From contig NZ_AP022586.1 in the NCBI RefSeq assembly GCF_010731695.1, positions 5,456,001 through 5,520,000 of the forward strand: 64,000 bases of DNA. Reading direction: 5' to 3'. Source of the DNA: Mycolicibacterium litorale. GTDB lineage: Bacteria; Actinomycetota; Actinomycetes; Mycobacteriales; Mycobacteriaceae. Shown one piece after another: positions 1 through 8,765 of the stretch. Both the position numbers and the translations under genes were made by a program. The notes under the pieces were generated by a model that searched no databases, was not told the DNA's origin, and worked only from the letters and a program-made list of their open reading frames with translations. Within the stretch, counting starts at the first letter, position 1. The number at the start of each line of letters is the position of its first letter.

Positions 1-900
1 TCGTCGTTCCTGATGTACCGCAAGGATCTCTTCGAGCAGGCCGGTATCACGATGCCCCGCACCCCCACCTGGCAGCAGGTCGCCGACGCGGCGGCCAAAC
101 TGAACGGTCCCGACATGGTGGGCATCTGCCTGCGCGGCAAGCCCGGCTGGGGTGAGGTGCTGGCGCCGCTGGACACGGTCATCAACACCTTCGGCGGGCG
201 CTGGTTCGACGAGAACTGGAACGCCCAGCTGACCAGCCCCGAGGTGCAGCGCGCCGTTCAGTTCTACGTCGACACCGTCACCAAGGTCGGTGAACCCGGC
301 GCAGCGGCAAGCGGATTCAGCGAATGCGCGACACAGTTCGGGCAGGGCCGCACCGCGATGTGGTACGACGCGACGTCGGCGGTGTCGGTGCTCGAGGATC
401 CCGAATCGTCCACGGTCGTCGGCAAGGTCGGTTACGCGATGGCGCCGATGGTGGAGAAGCCGAACCCCGGCTGGCTCTACACCTGGGCGCTGGGCATCCC
501 GAAGAGCAGTGACAAGAAGGACTCCGCGTGGAAGTTCATCTCGTGGATGACCGACAAGAACTACATCCGGCTCGTCGGTGAGGAACTGGGATGGGCGCGG
601 GTGCCGCCGGGCAGCCGGCTGTCCACCTACCAGATCCCCGAATACAAGGAGGCGTCGAAGGCGTTCGGGCAGGCCACACTCGACTCGATCGAGGGTGCCG
701 ACCCGCTCAAGCCGACGGTGCAACCGGTGCCCTACACCGGCATCCAGTTCCTGGCGATCCCCGAGTTCCAGGATCTCGGCACCCGGGTCAGCCAGCAGAT
801 CAGCGCAGCGATCGCCGGGCAGAAGACGGTGGCCGAGGCGCTCGAGCAGTCACAGCGGTACGCCGAGGTCGTCGGCCGGAGTTATCAGGAGCAGTCATGA
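1..900 (+). CDS. ABC transporter sugar/polyol-binding protein, C-terminal part
   Basis: This is the 3' part of an extracellular solute-binding protein of the family-1 (MalE/SmoE) class. The frame is open from base 1, so the start and the expected lipoprotein signal lie outside the window. About 299 residues remain. Family-like stretches include MYRKDLFEQAGI near the left edge, an aromatic-rich hinge (GWLYTWALGIPKS) and a C-terminal segment with IPEFQDLGTRVSQQI, which resembles polyol-binding proteins. It would capture substrate outside the membrane for the two permeases that follow. Its stop overlaps the first permease start as ATGA, so the genes are translationally coupled. The substrate cannot be fixed by eye; polyol is an inference from similarity. 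Confidence 0.9.
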   Translation, partial: SSFLMYRKDLFEQAGITMPRTPTWQQVADAAAKLNGPDMVGICLRGKPGWGEVLAPLDTVINTFGGRWFDENWNAQLTSPEVQRAVQFYVDTVTKVGEPGAAASGFSECATQFGQGRTAMWYDATSAVSVLEDPESSTVVGKVGYAMAPMVEKPNPGWLYTWALGIPKSSDKKDSAWKFISWMTDKNYIRLVGEELGWARVPPGSRLSTYQIPEYKEASKAFGQATLDSIEGADPLKPTVQPVPYTGIQFLAIPEFQDLGTRVSQQISAAIAGQKTVAEALEQSQRYAEVVGRSYQEQS

Positions 901-1850
901 CCACAGTGGCGGCCGACGTGCGCGAGTCGGAGTCAGAACACGTCGCGCGGATCAAGCAGGCGCAGGATCGTGGCGTGTCCCGCGCCGAGGGCTGGCGGCG
1001 GCGGGGGCCGCTACTGCCCGCGCTGATCTTCATGATCCTGGTGACGCAGATCCCGTTCCTGTTCACGCTCTACTACTCGACGTTGTCGTGGAATCTGGTG
1101 CGGCCCGGCTCCAGTGAGTTCGTCGGGCTGCAGAACTATCTCGATGTCATCGCCGACGGCACCTTCTGGCAGGTGGCGATCAACACCGTCGTCATCATCG
1201 TCGCCACGGTGCTGATCTCGGTGGTGCTCGGCCTACTGCTGGCACTGCTGCTCGACCGCGCGTTCCTCGGCCGCGGCGTGGTGCGCACGCTGCTGATCAC
1301 GCCGTTCCTCGTCACTCCCGTTGCGGGGGCACTGATGTGGAAGACCGCCATGCTCGACCCCGTGTTCGGCATCGTGAACTGGATCCTGCCCGGCGAGGGC
1401 ATCGACTTCGTCAGCAGGTTCCCGCTGTCGTCGGTGATCCTCGCGCTGGTGTGGCAGTGGACGCCTTTCATGATGCTGCTGATCCTCGCCGGCCTCCAGT
1501 CGATGCCTCGCGACATCCTGGAGGCCGGTCGAGTCGACGGCGCGGGAGCGTTCCAACTCTTCCGCGAGTTGACGCTCCCGCACCTTCGGCGCTTCATCGA
1601 ACTGGGCACGGTGCTCGGCGCGATCTACCTCGTCAACACCTTCGACCAGATCTACATGATGACCCAGGGCGGGCCGGGTACCGCGAGTGCGAACCTGCCG
1701 TTCTACATCTATCAGCGCGCGTTCCTGGGCTTCGACATCGGCCAGGCCGCGGCGATGGGCGTGGTCGTCGTGATCTTCACGATGATCATCGCCAGCTTCG
1801 CGCTGCGGTTGATCTTCAAATCGTTCACCGGCAAGGAAGAGGCCGCCTGA
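897..1850 (+). CDS. ABC sugar/polyol permease (MalF-type)
   Basis: This encodes a 317-residue inner-membrane permease of the binding-protein-dependent transport family. After a charged cytoplasmic N-terminus there are about six hydrophobic segments. The EAA loop that contacts the ATPase is visible as EAGRVDGAGAFQLFRELTLP. The ATG at 897 was chosen because it overlaps the previous stop (ATGA) and gives a family-typical length; an upstream extension of the frame runs inside the binding-protein gene. Its stop overlaps the next gene's ATG. It pairs with the following permease to form the channel. Confidence 0.93.
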   Translation: MTTVAADVRESESEHVARIKQAQDRGVSRAEGWRRRGPLLPALIFMILVTQIPFLFTLYYSTLSWNLVRPGSSEFVGLQNYLDVIADGTFWQVAINTVVIIVATVLISVVLGLLLALLLDRAFLGRGVVRTLLITPFLVTPVAGALMWKTAMLDPVFGIVNWILPGEGIDFVSRFPLSSVILALVWQWTPFMMLLILAGLQSMPRDILEAGRVDGAGAFQLFRELTLPHLRRFIELGTVLGAIYLVNTFDQIYMMTQGGPGTASANLPFYIYQRAFLGFDIGQAAAMGVVVVIFTMIIASFALRLIFKSFTGKEEAA

Positions 1851-2719
1851 TGAGCACCACCACGACCACGGCTCCCGCCGCCGAGACAACCGCTCCCGCC
1901 GCCGCGGCGAAGCGCCGCAAGTTCGACCCGTGGGGCATCGTCGCCTGGCTCGTCGGGCTCGGGTTCTTCTTCCCGGTGTTCTGGATGGTGCTGACCGCGT
2001 TCAAGCAGGAGGTCGACGCCTACACCACCACACCGAAGTTCGTCTTCGCGCCGACCCTCGACGAGTTCCGGGCCGTCTTCGACCAGGGCATCGCGACCGG
2101 ATTGCTGAACTCGTTGTTCGCCACCACGGTGTCGACGATCCTGGTGCTGCTGCTGGGCATTCCGGCGGCGTTCGCGCTGTCGCTGCGGCCGGTCCGCAAG
2201 ACCCAGGATGCGTTGTTCTTCTTCATGAGCACCAAGATGTTGCCGGTGGTCGCGGTGATCATCCCGCTGTATGTGATCGTGTCGAACATCGGTCTGCTGG
2301 ACAACATCTGGGCGCTGATCATCCTCTACACGGCGATGAACCTGCCGGTGGCGGTGTGGATGATGCGGTCGTTCTTCCTGGAGGTGCCCGGTGAACTGCT
2401 CGAGGCCGCCAGCCTCGACGGTGCGAGCACCTGGCGCTCGGCGCGGGAGGTGATCCTTCCGCTGGTCTCACCGGGGATCGCCGCGACCGCGCTGATCTGT
2501 GTGATCTTCGCGTGGAACGAGTTCTTCTTCGCGGTCAGCCTCACCGCGGTGCAGGCCCAGACCATGCCGGTCTTCCTGGTCGGCTTCATCGCGGGTGAGG
2601 GCCTGTATTGGGCCAAGCTGTGCGCGGCGGCGACGCTGGCCGCGCTGCCGGTGGTTCTGGCGGGTTGGGTCGCCCAGAACAAGCTGGTTCGTGGACTGTC
2701 CTTCGGCGCCATCAAGTAG
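1850..2719 (+). CDS. ABC sugar/polyol permease (MalG-type)
   Basis: This is a 289-residue second permease subunit. The N-terminus is low-complexity (Thr, Ala, Pro) and precedes about six membrane segments. The cytoplasmic EAA motif reads EAASLDGASTWRSAREVILP. The start ATG overlaps the stop of the first permease (TGATG), so coupling is expected. The closest resemblance I recognise is to permeases of polyol importers (SmoG/MtlG type), but trehalose- or maltose-type systems share the same architecture. Confidence 0.93.
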   Translation: MSTTTTTAPAAETTAPAAAAKRRKFDPWGIVAWLVGLGFFFPVFWMVLTAFKQEVDAYTTTPKFVFAPTLDEFRAVFDQGIATGLLNSLFATTVSTILVLLLGIPAAFALSLRPVRKTQDALFFFMSTKMLPVVAVIIPLYVIVSNIGLLDNIWALIILYTAMNLPVAVWMMRSFFLEVPGELLEAASLDGASTWRSAREVILPLVSPGIAATALICVIFAWNEFFFAVSLTAVQAQTMPVFLVGFIAGEGLYWAKLCAAATLAALPVVLAGWVAQNKLVRGLSFGAIK

Positions 2720-2733
2720 ATAGGGAAAAGTCA

Positions 2734-3813
2734 ATGGCGACAATCGCTTACAAGAACGCCTCGTGCATCTACGAGGGCTCGGACAAACTGGCGGTCGACT
2801 CGCTGAACCTCGACATCGCCGACGGGGAATTCGTGGTGCTGGTCGGCCCGTCCGGATCGGGCAAGAGCACCGCGCTGCGCATGCTCGCCGGACTCGAGGA
2901 CATCGATGAGGGGGATATCGAGATCGGCGGCCGCAACATGCGGGGCGTGCCGTCGAAGGACCGTGACATCGCGATGGTGTTCCAGAACTACGCGCTGTAT
3001 CCGAACAAAACGGTCGCCGAGAACATGGGTTTCGCATTGAAGCTGCGCGGGGTGTCGGCCGACGAGCGGCGGCGTAAGGTCGAGGAAGCCGCGAAACTGC
3101 TCGACCTCACCGACTTCCTGGACCGCAAACCGGCCAAGCTGTCCGGCGGTCAGCGCCAGCGGGTGGCGATGGGCCGGGCGATCGTGCGGGAACCGCAGGT
3201 GTTCTGCATGGACGAGCCGCTGAGCAACCTCGACGCCAAGCTGCGGGTGCAGACCCGCACGCAGATCGCCGCGCTGCAGCGGCGGCTGGGCACCACCACG
3301 GTCTACGTCACCCACGATCAGGTCGAGGCGATGACGATGGGCGACCGGGTCGCGGTGCTGCGCAACGGAAAGCTCCAGCAGTTCGCCACACCGAACGAGC
3401 TCTACGATCAGCCGGCCAACGCGTTCGTCGCGGGCTTCATCGGATCACCGGCGATGAACCTGATGACGCTGCCGATCACCGCCGAAGGCGTTCGGGTGGG
3501 CGAGAACTCGTCGCTCGAGCTGGAACGGGCACAGCTCAGCGCCTTGCACGAGGAGGGACTCAAAGAGGTCACCGTCGGCGTGCGGCCCGAGCAGCTCGAA
3601 CTGACCGATTCCGGCGGCATGGAGGTCGTCGTCGACCTGGTGGAGGACCTGGGCAGCGAGGCGTATGTGTACGCCCACGCCGGTGAGGGGGTCAACCTGG
3701 TGGCGCGCTCGCTGACGAAGGCGGCGCCGCGGCTGGCCGACACCGTGCATCTGCGCAAGCACCCCGACGCCGTCGTGCACCTGTTCCACCCGGAGACGGG
3801 GGAGCGGATCTAG
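2734..3813 (+). CDS. ABC transporter ATP-binding protein (MalK/UgpC type)
   Basis: This 359-residue ATPase energises the importer encoded just upstream. It shows Walker A GPSGSGKST at residues 38-46, the Q-loop in FQNYALYP, the signature LSGGQRQR near 136-143, Walker B ending in MDEP near 159-162 and the switch histidine in YVTHDQ near 194. A C-terminal regulatory OB-like region with VTVGVRPEQ follows, typical of carbohydrate transport ATPases. The ATG at 2734 has an AGGGAAAAG ribosome site 5 to 14 bases upstream; the longer frame runs into the permease. It is the last gene of the operon, followed at once by an inverted repeat. Confidence 0.95.
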   Translation: MATIAYKNASCIYEGSDKLAVDSLNLDIADGEFVVLVGPSGSGKSTALRMLAGLEDIDEGDIEIGGRNMRGVPSKDRDIAMVFQNYALYPNKTVAENMGFALKLRGVSADERRRKVEEAAKLLDLTDFLDRKPAKLSGGQRQRVAMGRAIVREPQVFCMDEPLSNLDAKLRVQTRTQIAALQRRLGTTTVYVTHDQVEAMTMGDRVAVLRNGKLQQFATPNELYDQPANAFVAGFIGSPAMNLMTLPITAEGVRVGENSSLELERAQLSALHEEGLKEVTVGVRPEQLELTDSGGMEVVVDLVEDLGSEAYVYAHAGEGVNLVARSLTKAAPRLADTVHLRKHPDAVVHLFHPETGERI

Positions 3814-3819
3814 CGCGGC

Positions 3820-3874
3820 GAGTTCTACACCAGGGCTGCTCTTGCCGGGGCATCACGACCCTGACGTAGAACTC
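3820..3874. repeat. Intergenic inverted repeat, family 1, copy a
   Basis: The arm GAGTTCTACACCAGGG (3820-3835) is matched in inverted orientation at 3859-3874 with 14 of 16 bases paired. The right arm overlaps the last codons of the convergent DUF559 gene. A second copy lies on the far side of that gene. Its place between convergent genes fits a bidirectional terminator, but the repeated sequence also fits a small mobile palindrome. Confidence 0.75.
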
Positions 3875-4716
3875 GGTGGGGTCCAGCCGCGGCGGGCGAA
3901 CGCCTCGCGGACACGGTGCAGGATGTATCGGCGACTGTGCTCGGCCACCACCCGAAGGTCGATCCATCCTTCGCGCTCGATGAGTTCGGCGCGGCCGATG
4001 TCGTGGACGTATTGGCCGCGATTGGTCGCGTAATGCGCGCCTTCATATTCGAGGCCCACCTTCGGCTCGTCGTAGCCCATGTCGATGAAGGCCTCCGAAT
4101 AGCCGTCGAAGACCCGGATCTGGGTCCGAGGCTTCGGCAGTCCGCCGTCGATCAGGGTGAGCCGCAGCCGGGTCTCCTGTGGCGACGCCGCGCCGGCGTC
4201 CATCAGCGCGAGCGCTGTCAGGGATCTCCGAACGCCACGGCCCCCGCGGTAGCGCTGCGCCAGACCGTTCGTGTCGGCGGCCGTGACGCCGGTGGCGGCT
4301 GAAAGCGAGTCGAGATGCACCACGGCGACGTCACGCGGGAGATGCCGGGCGAGGTCGAACGCCGTGCGGGCGAGCGACGTCACCGGCAGCTCGCCGACAC
4401 GGACGACCTCGTCGTCGCCGATCCGCTCCTCGCGCACGATCAGGCCATCTCGGCGGCGCCCGTGTGCGGTGATGATCTCGATCGGGGTCGTCGCATCGAC
4501 CCATTTCGCGCCGTGCAGCGCCGCGGCGGCCCGGCCGGCGATGATGCCGCGGCGCCCGGTCCACAACCAGGCGGCGTGCGCCCTGAGGAGCAGTGTGCGC
4601 TCCGCGTGCTTGGGGATGTACACGCCGGGGTGGATCGCGGCGTATTGCCAGCGCAGTTGTGCGCGAGTGAGCGCACCGGCGGTGACGGCTTCGGATCCGA
4701 TGACGGGTTCAGACAT
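3853..4716 (-). CDS. DUF559-type (Vsr-like) endonuclease-domain protein
   Basis: This 287-residue protein belongs to a family common in mycobacteria and related actinobacteria. The N-terminal half resembles the AbiEi-like winged-helix antitoxin or regulator region (LTRAQLRWQYAAIHPGVYIP, then the SLARTAFDLAR segment). The C-terminal third resembles the DUF559/Vsr endonuclease fold, with the acidic strand YDEPKVGLEYEGAHYA and a following basic helix. The cellular role is not known; a nuclease or toxin-antitoxin-like role is only suggested by family. The gene stands alone, convergent with the ABC operon, and is bracketed on both sides by copies of the same inverted repeat. The next gene, ligD, is divergent. 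Confidence 0.75.
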   Translation of the reverse strand: MSEPVIGSEAVTAGALTRAQLRWQYAAIHPGVYIPKHAERTLLLRAHAAWLWTGRRGIIAGRAAAALHGAKWVDATTPIEIITAHGRRRDGLIVREERIGDDEVVRVGELPVTSLARTAFDLARHLPRDVAVVHLDSLSAATGVTAADTNGLAQRYRGGRGVRRSLTALALMDAGAASPQETRLRLTLIDGGLPKPRTQIRVFDGYSEAFIDMGYDEPKVGLEYEGAHYATNRGQYVHDIGRAELIEREGWIDLRVVAEHSRRYILHRVREAFARRGWTPPSSTSGS

Positions 4717-4807
4717 GCGTCGATGCTGTGGAGCGATGCCGACGACGAGCCCGCGCGAGGCGCCTCACCCAGCCGTGGATGTGGACAAAGCGATCGGTGT
4801 GGACGCC

Positions 4808-4862
4808 GATTTCTACTCCAGGGTCGTGCCGCACGCCGATCGACGACCCTCGTGTAGAACTC
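4808..4862. repeat. Intergenic inverted repeat, family 1, copy b
   Basis: The arms at 4808-4827 and 4843-4862 pair at 17 of 20 positions and share the core TTCTAC..CAGGGTCGTG with the copy at 3820-3874. It lies in the divergent gap between the DUF559 gene and ligD, where a terminator is not expected, so a promoter-associated or mobile-palindrome role is possible. Confidence 0.7.
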
Positions 4863-4901
4863 GCCGATAAGCACACGGCGTGAAGCGGGTAATACCGTGA
4901 G

Positions 4902-7202
4902 GTGGTGGATCACTACGGTCGGGTGCGCCTGACCAATCCGGACAAGGTGCTGTACCCGGCCACGGGCACCACCAAGGCCGAGGTGTTCGAGTACTACGTC
5001 GACGTGGCCGACGCGATGGTCCCGCACATCGCCGGGCGCGCCGTCACCCGCAAGCGCTGGCCCAACGGCGTCGGCGAGCTGGAGTTCTTCGAGAAGCAGC
5101 TGGCCAGCTCGGCACCCGACTGGCTCACCCGTGGCACCGTGGTCCACAAATCCGGCACCACGACCTACCCGATCATCGACACCCGCGAAGGCCTGGCGTG
5201 GATCGCCCAGCAGGCGTCGCTCGAAGTACACGTCCCGCAGTGGCGGTTCGTCGGGGGGCGGGCGGGCGATAACGCTGGCGAACCGGAGCACCTCACGCCC
5301 GGCCCGGCCACCCGCATCGTCTTCGACCTCGACCCCGGCGAGGGCGTCACGTTCCGCCAGCTCTGCCAGGTCGCCCACGAGGTCCGCGACCTGATCACCG
5401 ACATCGGGTTGACCGCCTACCCGCTGACCAGCGGCAGCAAGGGCCTGCACCTCTACGTTCCGCTCGAGGAGCCGATCAGCTCGCAGGGCGCCTCCGTCCT
5501 GGCCAAACGCGTCGCGCAGCAACTCGAGAAGGCCATGCCCAAACAGGTCACCGCCACGATGACCAAGAGCCTGCGCGACGGCAAGGTGTTCCTCGACTGG
5601 AGCCAGAACAACGGCAACAAGACGACGATCGCCCCGTATTCGCTGCGCGGCCGCGACGAGCCGACCGTGGCCGCGCCGCGCACCTGGGACGAGATCGAAG
5701 ATCCTGACCTGCGGCACCTGCGCTTCGACGAGGTGCTGGAGCGCATCGAGCAGTTCGGCGACCTGCTGGCCGATCTCGACGAGAAGGTGCCCGTCGAGGA
5801 CCGGCTGACCAAGTACCGCAGCATGCGCGACCCGGCGAAGACCCCCGAACCCGTCCCGCCGCGCCCGCCGACCAAGGGCAACAACGACCGCTTCGTCATC
5901 CAGGAGCACCACGCCCGCCGCCTGCACTACGACCTGCGCCTGGAACGCGACGGCGTCCTGGTGAGCTGGGCGGTGCCGAAGAACCTGCCGGAGAGCCCGG
6001 CGGAGAACCGCCTGGCCGTCCACACCGAGGACCACCCGCTCGAGTACCTCACCTTCCACGGCACCATTCCCAAAGGCGAGTACGGCGGCGGCGACATGAT
6101 CGTGTGGGACACCGGCACCTACGAGACCGAGAAGTTCAACGACCACGCCCCCGACGGCCCGGCCAAGGGCGGCGAGGTCATCGTCACCCTGCACGGCACC
6201 AAGGTCGACGGCCGCTACGCGCTCATCCAGACCGAGGGCAAGAACTGGCTCGCCCACCGGATGAAGGATCAGGGCAACCCGACCTTCGAGGACTTCGCGC
6301 CGATGCTGGCCACCCACGGTTCGGTCGAGAAGTACACCGCCAAGAACTGGGCGTTCGAAGGCAAGTGGGACGGCTACCGGCTGCTGGTCGACGCCGACCA
6401 CGGCAAGCTGTGCCTGCGCTCGCGCAGCGGCCGCGACGTCACCGCCGAGTATCCCCAATTGCGGGCGCTGGCAGCCGATCTCGCCGAGCATCACGTCGTG
6501 CTCGACGGGGAGGTCGTCGCGCTCGACGACAACGGGGTGCCCAGCTTCGGGCAGATGCAGAACCGGGCTCGCGCCACCCGCGTCGAGTTCTGGGCATTCG
6601 ACATCCTGCGCCTCGACGGCCGCTGGCTGCTGCGCGCGAAGTACCGCGACCGGCGAAAACTGTTGGAGACGTTGGCCGGTGGCGGCGGGCTGATCGTGCC
6701 GCCGCTCCTCGACGGCGACGGACCCGAAGCGCTCGAGCACGCCCGCGAACGCAAATGGGAGGGTGTGGTCGCGAAGAAGTGGGACTCCACCTACCAGCCG
6801 GGGCGACGCTCGTCGGCGTGGATCAAGGACAAGCTCTGGAACACCCAAGAGGTCGTGATCGGCGGCTGGCGCGAAGGTAACGGCGGCCGCAGCAGCGGGA
6901 TCGGCGCGCTGGTGCTCGGTATCCCCGGACCCGACGGCCTGCAGTTCGTCGGCCGCGTCGGCACCGGGTTCACCGAGAAGGACCTCGCCAACCTGAAGGA
7001 GACACTGGCACCGCTGCACACCAACGAATCCCCTTTTTCCACAAGGCTTCCCACGCAGGACGCCAAGGGGGTGACGTTCGTGCGGCCGGAGCTCGTGGGC
7101 GAGGTGCGCTACAGCGAGCGCACCGGCGACGGCCGGTTGCGTCAGCCGTCGTGGCGCGGGTTGAGGCCGGACAAGACGCCCGACGAGGTGGTCTGGGAGT
7201 AG
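4902..7202 (+). CDS. ligD: Multifunctional NHEJ DNA ligase D
   Basis: LigD repairs double-strand breaks by non-homologous end joining together with Ku. This 766-residue protein has the mycobacterial order: primase-polymerase domain (about 1-300, with the metal-binding strand RIVFDLDPGEG near 140), 3'-phosphoesterase domain (from about 328, IQEHHARRLHYDLRLE), and ATP-dependent ligase domain (from about 465). The ligase nucleophile is Lys488 in EGKWDGYR. The C-terminus WRGLRPDK matches the M. tuberculosis enzyme, which has 759 residues. Start codons GTG at 4902 or 4905 are both possible. No ku gene is in the window. Confidence 0.97.
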   Translation: MVDHYGRVRLTNPDKVLYPATGTTKAEVFEYYVDVADAMVPHIAGRAVTRKRWPNGVGELEFFEKQLASSAPDWLTRGTVVHKSGTTTYPIIDTREGLAWIAQQASLEVHVPQWRFVGGRAGDNAGEPEHLTPGPATRIVFDLDPGEGVTFRQLCQVAHEVRDLITDIGLTAYPLTSGSKGLHLYVPLEEPISSQGASVLAKRVAQQLEKAMPKQVTATMTKSLRDGKVFLDWSQNNGNKTTIAPYSLRGRDEPTVAAPRTWDEIEDPDLRHLRFDEVLERIEQFGDLLADLDEKVPVEDRLTKYRSMRDPAKTPEPVPPRPPTKGNNDRFVIQEHHARRLHYDLRLERDGVLVSWAVPKNLPESPAENRLAVHTEDHPLEYLTFHGTIPKGEYGGGDMIVWDTGTYETEKFNDHAPDGPAKGGEVIVTLHGTKVDGRYALIQTEGKNWLAHRMKDQGNPTFEDFAPMLATHGSVEKYTAKNWAFEGKWDGYRLLVDADHGKLCLRSRSGRDVTAEYPQLRALAADLAEHHVVLDGEVVALDDNGVPSFGQMQNRARATRVEFWAFDILRLDGRWLLRAKYRDRRKLLETLAGGGGLIVPPLLDGDGPEALEHARERKWEGVVAKKWDSTYQPGRRSSAWIKDKLWNTQEVVIGGWREGNGGRSSGIGALVLGIPGPDGLQFVGRVGTGFTEKDLANLKETLAPLHTNESPFSTRLPTQDAKGVTFVRPELVGEVRYSERTGDGRLRQPSWRGLRPDKTPDEVVWE

Positions 7203-7219
7203 ATCGGTTTTGTCGGTGG

Positions 7220-7235
7220 TCGAATGTATGTTCGA
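7220..7235. promoter_or_regulatory. LexA (SOS) box
   Basis: TCGAATGTATGTTCGA matches the mycobacterial SOS box TCGAAC-N4-GTTCGA at 11 of 12 defined positions. It ends three bases before the ATG at 7239 and would place the HNH gene under DNA-damage control. 13E12/DUF222 genes with LexA boxes are known in M. tuberculosis. Confidence 0.8.
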
Positions 7236-7238
7236 AGT

Positions 7239-8747
7239 ATGTCGGGCAACGACCTCCAGGCCGCGGTGGCGGCGCTGCGTGCCGCCTTCGAGGCGGTGGG
7301 CGCCTGTGATGTCGGCCTGTCGGAGCAGCCTGAACTCGTTGCCGCGCTGGATGATCTCGAAACCCTGTGGTGCCAGCTGCCCACGATGAGCCACCGCCTG
7401 CTGGCCCGCCTGCAATCCGAGGCGACGCCGCAGCAGATGGGCGCCAAATCCTGGAAAGAGGTGCTGATGGTCCGCTGGCGGATCTCGGGCACTGAGGCCA
7501 ACCGACGACTCACCGAAGCCGCCCTGCTCGCACCCCGCCAACCCGTGACCGGCCCGGCGCTGCCGCCGCTGTTGCCCGCCACCGCCGCCGCTCAGGCCGT
7601 TGGGCTGATCAATGGTGAGCATGTCGAGGTCATCCGCAAGGCGGTCGACAAATTGCCGGGGTTTTTGGACGCGGTAACCCGCGAGCAGTTCGAGGTCACC
7701 CTGGTCCGCACCGCGGTCGGAGTCGGCCCCAAAGAACTCAAGGACGCGGCCGACCTCACGCTGTTCCTGCTCGACCAGGACGGCCCCGAGCCCGATGACA
7801 CCGAACGCGCCCGCAAGCGCGGGGTCACCAAGCACAAACAGCGCGATGACGGCATGGTCGATCTGAGCGCAAGTCTGACTCCGGAAGCATGGGCGGTATG
7901 GGAGGCGATCTTCGCCAAATACGCCGCACCAGGGATGTGCAATCCCGACGATCCCCAACCCTGCACCTCGGGCACACCGTCACAGGCTCAGATCGACAAC
8001 GACCACCGCACCCTGGCCCAGCGTCAGCACGACGCGATGCTCGCGATCGGGCGCATCGCCCTGATGAGCGGCGAACTCGGGCACCTCAACGGGTTGCCGG
8101 TCTCGGTCATCATCCGCACCACCCTGCAAGACCTCGAGTCGCGGGCCGGGGTCGGCACCACCGGCGGCGGCACCGTCGTGCCGATTGCCGACGTGATCCG
8201 GATGGCCGGCCACGCCAACCACTACCTCGCGGTGTTCGACCGCGCGACCGGATCAGCCCTGAATCTTTTCCGCGCCAAGCGGATCGCTTCGCCGGCGCAG
8301 CGGATCATGCTGATCGCGCGCGATGGCGGATGCACCAAACCTGGCTGCACCGTCGGCGCCTACGGATGCCAAGCCCATCACGTCGATGACGACTGGGCAC
8401 ACGGCGGCAACACCAACGTCGACGAACTCGGCCTGGCCTGCGGGCCCGACAACCGCAACGTCGACCAGGACAACGGGTGGACCACCCGCATGAACAACCA
8501 GCACGAGGTGGAATGGATACCCCCACCACGGCTGGAGACCGGCCAAGGCCGGCTGAACTACTACCACCGGCCCGAACGCCTCCTCGTCCCACCGCAGGAC
8601 CCGGACATCGGCGGCGAACCCGTTGCATCGGCGAAGCCGGCTGACGACAGTGTGGCCGGCGGCGACGTGGACTCGGACGCGCCGCGGCCGTCCGACGAAC
8701 CCGGTGAACCCGGCGGCCCCGCACCACCCGACGTCCGAGCAGCTTGA
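7239..8747 (+). CDS. DUF222/HNH endonuclease-domain protein (13E12 family)
   Basis: This protein of about 502 residues has the DUF222 region over most of its length and a C-terminal HNH-type motif (CxxxxC then YGCQAHHVDDDWAHGG, near residues 368-388). The family is multicopy in mycobacteria and is presumed to be a DNA-acting nuclease of unknown target. An upstream in-frame ATG at 7224 lies inside the LexA box, so the ATG at 7239 (MSGND) is preferred; the transcript may be nearly leaderless. The C-terminal tail is acidic and Pro/Gly-rich. It follows ligD in the same direction by about 36 bases but probably has its own SOS-controlled promoter. Confidence 0.9.
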   Translation: MSGNDLQAAVAALRAAFEAVGACDVGLSEQPELVAALDDLETLWCQLPTMSHRLLARLQSEATPQQMGAKSWKEVLMVRWRISGTEANRRLTEAALLAPRQPVTGPALPPLLPATAAAQAVGLINGEHVEVIRKAVDKLPGFLDAVTREQFEVTLVRTAVGVGPKELKDAADLTLFLLDQDGPEPDDTERARKRGVTKHKQRDDGMVDLSASLTPEAWAVWEAIFAKYAAPGMCNPDDPQPCTSGTPSQAQIDNDHRTLAQRQHDAMLAIGRIALMSGELGHLNGLPVSVIIRTTLQDLESRAGVGTTGGGTVVPIADVIRMAGHANHYLAVFDRATGSALNLFRAKRIASPAQRIMLIARDGGCTKPGCTVGAYGCQAHHVDDDWAHGGNTNVDELGLACGPDNRNVDQDNGWTTRMNNQHEVEWIPPPRLETGQGRLNYYHRPERLLVPPQDPDIGGEPVASAKPADDSVAGGDVDSDAPRPSDEPGEPGGPAPPDVRAA

Positions 8748-8765
8748 CGGCTACGGACTCGACGG

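Noticed and set aside
4440..7958. Very long minus-strand open frame of over 1,100 codons
   Set aside because: It is antisense to ligD and the HNH gene, both of which show clear family motifs; high GC leaves the opposite frame open.
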